From assembly GCA_000371745.1 (NCBI GenBank), contig AQUH01000004.1:1-41694 (forward strand): DNA of 41,694 nucleotides. Reading direction: 5' to 3'. The position numbers and the translations under genes are program-made. The notes beneath the pieces were generated by a model, which was given only the letters and a program-made list of their open reading frames with translations, was not told the origin of the DNA and ran no database searches. Source of the DNA: an alpha proteobacterium SCGC AAA280-B11. Lineage in GTDB: Bacteria > Pseudomonadota > Alphaproteobacteria > Pelagibacterales > Pelagibacteraceae. Positions 40,627 to 41,694 of the stretch are shown piece by piece (the stretch's first letter is position 1; every line of letters starts with the position of its first letter).

Positions 40627-41694
40627 TTACAAATGACATCTAATATTATTTTCAAAATTTCTATTCATAATCTGATTTTTATAACTCTTAATAACTTTTC
40701 CTGACTGAGCTCTTTTTCCGTAATTATTCTCAATTGTAGATTTATCAAACAAAGTTTTGTCCATTTGATCTTTGATAACTGACTTTGAATTAAATGCTGT
40801 GGCATTAATAACTTTTAGAGATTTGCCTTTTACTAGAATAACGCCTCTACCCTTATCTAACTTTGGAAGTTCATTAATATCAAAGGCTAACATCTTATTT
40901 TTTCCATCTGAGTCACAAATAATTGCAACAGAATCTGAATCTTTAACCACTTTAGAAATTCCAATAACAATGTCTTCACCTTTTACATTTACTACTTTTT
41001 TTCCAGTCTTTTTATTAGTTTCAAGACTTTTCTCTAAGGCAATAAAACCGTATCCACTTTTAGTATAAATAAAAATTTCACTCTCGCTATCAAATTTAAA
41101 ACTATCAATAATTTTTTCATTATCAGCAAGTGATAAATAGGAAGAGATAGGCCTTCCCGTTGAAGATCCTGTTAAAATATTATCTGCTTCGATTGTGTAA
41201 AATTTACCAAAATTTGATGCAAATATGATTTTATCATTAGATCGCGCATGAATTAATAATGCGCTATTTTGATTTCCAATTTGGTCTTCGAGATTTTTGA
41301 CAAAAGATTTTTGTGATTTAATAAAACCATTTTTAAGTACAGTAATTGTAAGAGGATCATCAGATTTGATCTCATTATCAAAGGCTTCTTCGTTCACACT
41401 GCCAAATTTATCTAATTTGGTTCTTCTTTTGCCTAATAAGGGATCGTCTTTAAATTTTTTGATCAAAAAATCTATTTCATTATCTATCTCTTTTTTTTGC
41501 AAAGATTTAGAAGATAGTAATTTTGTCAAAAAGTTTTTTTCAGATAATAAATCTTTATATTCCTGCTTAATTTCTTTTTCTTCTAATTTCCTAAGATTTC
41601 TTAAGCGCATATCTAAAATTGCATTTACTTGATTTTGGGTAAATTTAAATTTTTTTATTAATTGCAATTTTGGATCTTCTGCATTTCTAATAAT
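40627..41694 (-). CDS. parC: DNA topoisomerase IV subunit A, C-terminal part (5' end outside the window)
   Basis: QVNAILDMRLRNLRKLEEKEI and beta-pinwheel-like C-terminus; frame stays open to the window edge (IIRNAEDPKLQLIKK). Confidence 0.85.
   Translation of the reverse strand: MIRNAEDPKLQLIKKFKFTQNQVNAILDMRLRNLRKLEEKEIKQEYKDLLSEKNFLTKLLSSKSLQKKEIDNEIDFLIKKFKDDPLLGKRRTKLDKFGSVNEEAFDNEIKSDDPLTITVLKNGFIKSQKSFVKNLEDQIGNQNSALLIHARSNDKIIFASNFGKFYTIEADNILTGSSTGRPISSYLSLADNEKIIDSFKFDSESEIFIYTKSGYGFIALEKSLETNKKTGKKVVNVKGEDIVIGISKVVKDSDSVAIICDSDGKNKMLAFDINELPKLDKGRGVILVKGKSLKVINATAFNSKSVIKDQMDKTLFDKSTIENNYGKRAQSGKVIKSYKNQIMNRNFENNIRCHL

Overview
The window is a 41.7 kb, very AT-rich alphaproteobacterial chromosome segment. 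Gene content, extreme AT bias and dense packing suggest a SAR11/Pelagibacterales-like genome, but this is inferred and was not searched. Most of it is ordinary core genome: tmk-holB-metG-tatD, tgt-ppi-coaD, recJ-glpX-hom-argC, rpsI-rplM, ctaA, rpmG-merR-ihfA-plsX-rpmF, bamE, hppA, nusB-ribH-ribBA-ribE-ribD-nrdR-glyA-rpiB, hemA/hemB, a flavin reductase and parC, plus tRNA-Lys(UUU), tRNA-Pro(UGG) and tRNA-Glu(UUC). The accessory-looking part is about 6.5-13.7 kb. It holds a tyrosine recombinase with a perfect 9-bp inverted repeat just upstream of its start, a two-gene unit of unknown function behind a strong promoter and a hairpin-rich leader, and an 857-aa protein. That protein combines an Mrr-like nuclease domain, a DEAH helicase and three C-terminal 'W..WGDFLGTG' repeats, and it is encoded at the end of a tightly abutting operon with small secreted/membrane proteins. 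Other points of note are a one-base frameshift in metG at an A8 run, a RibBA whose RibA half looks catalytically dead, and a 702-aa two-domain glycosyltransferase next to the recombinase.
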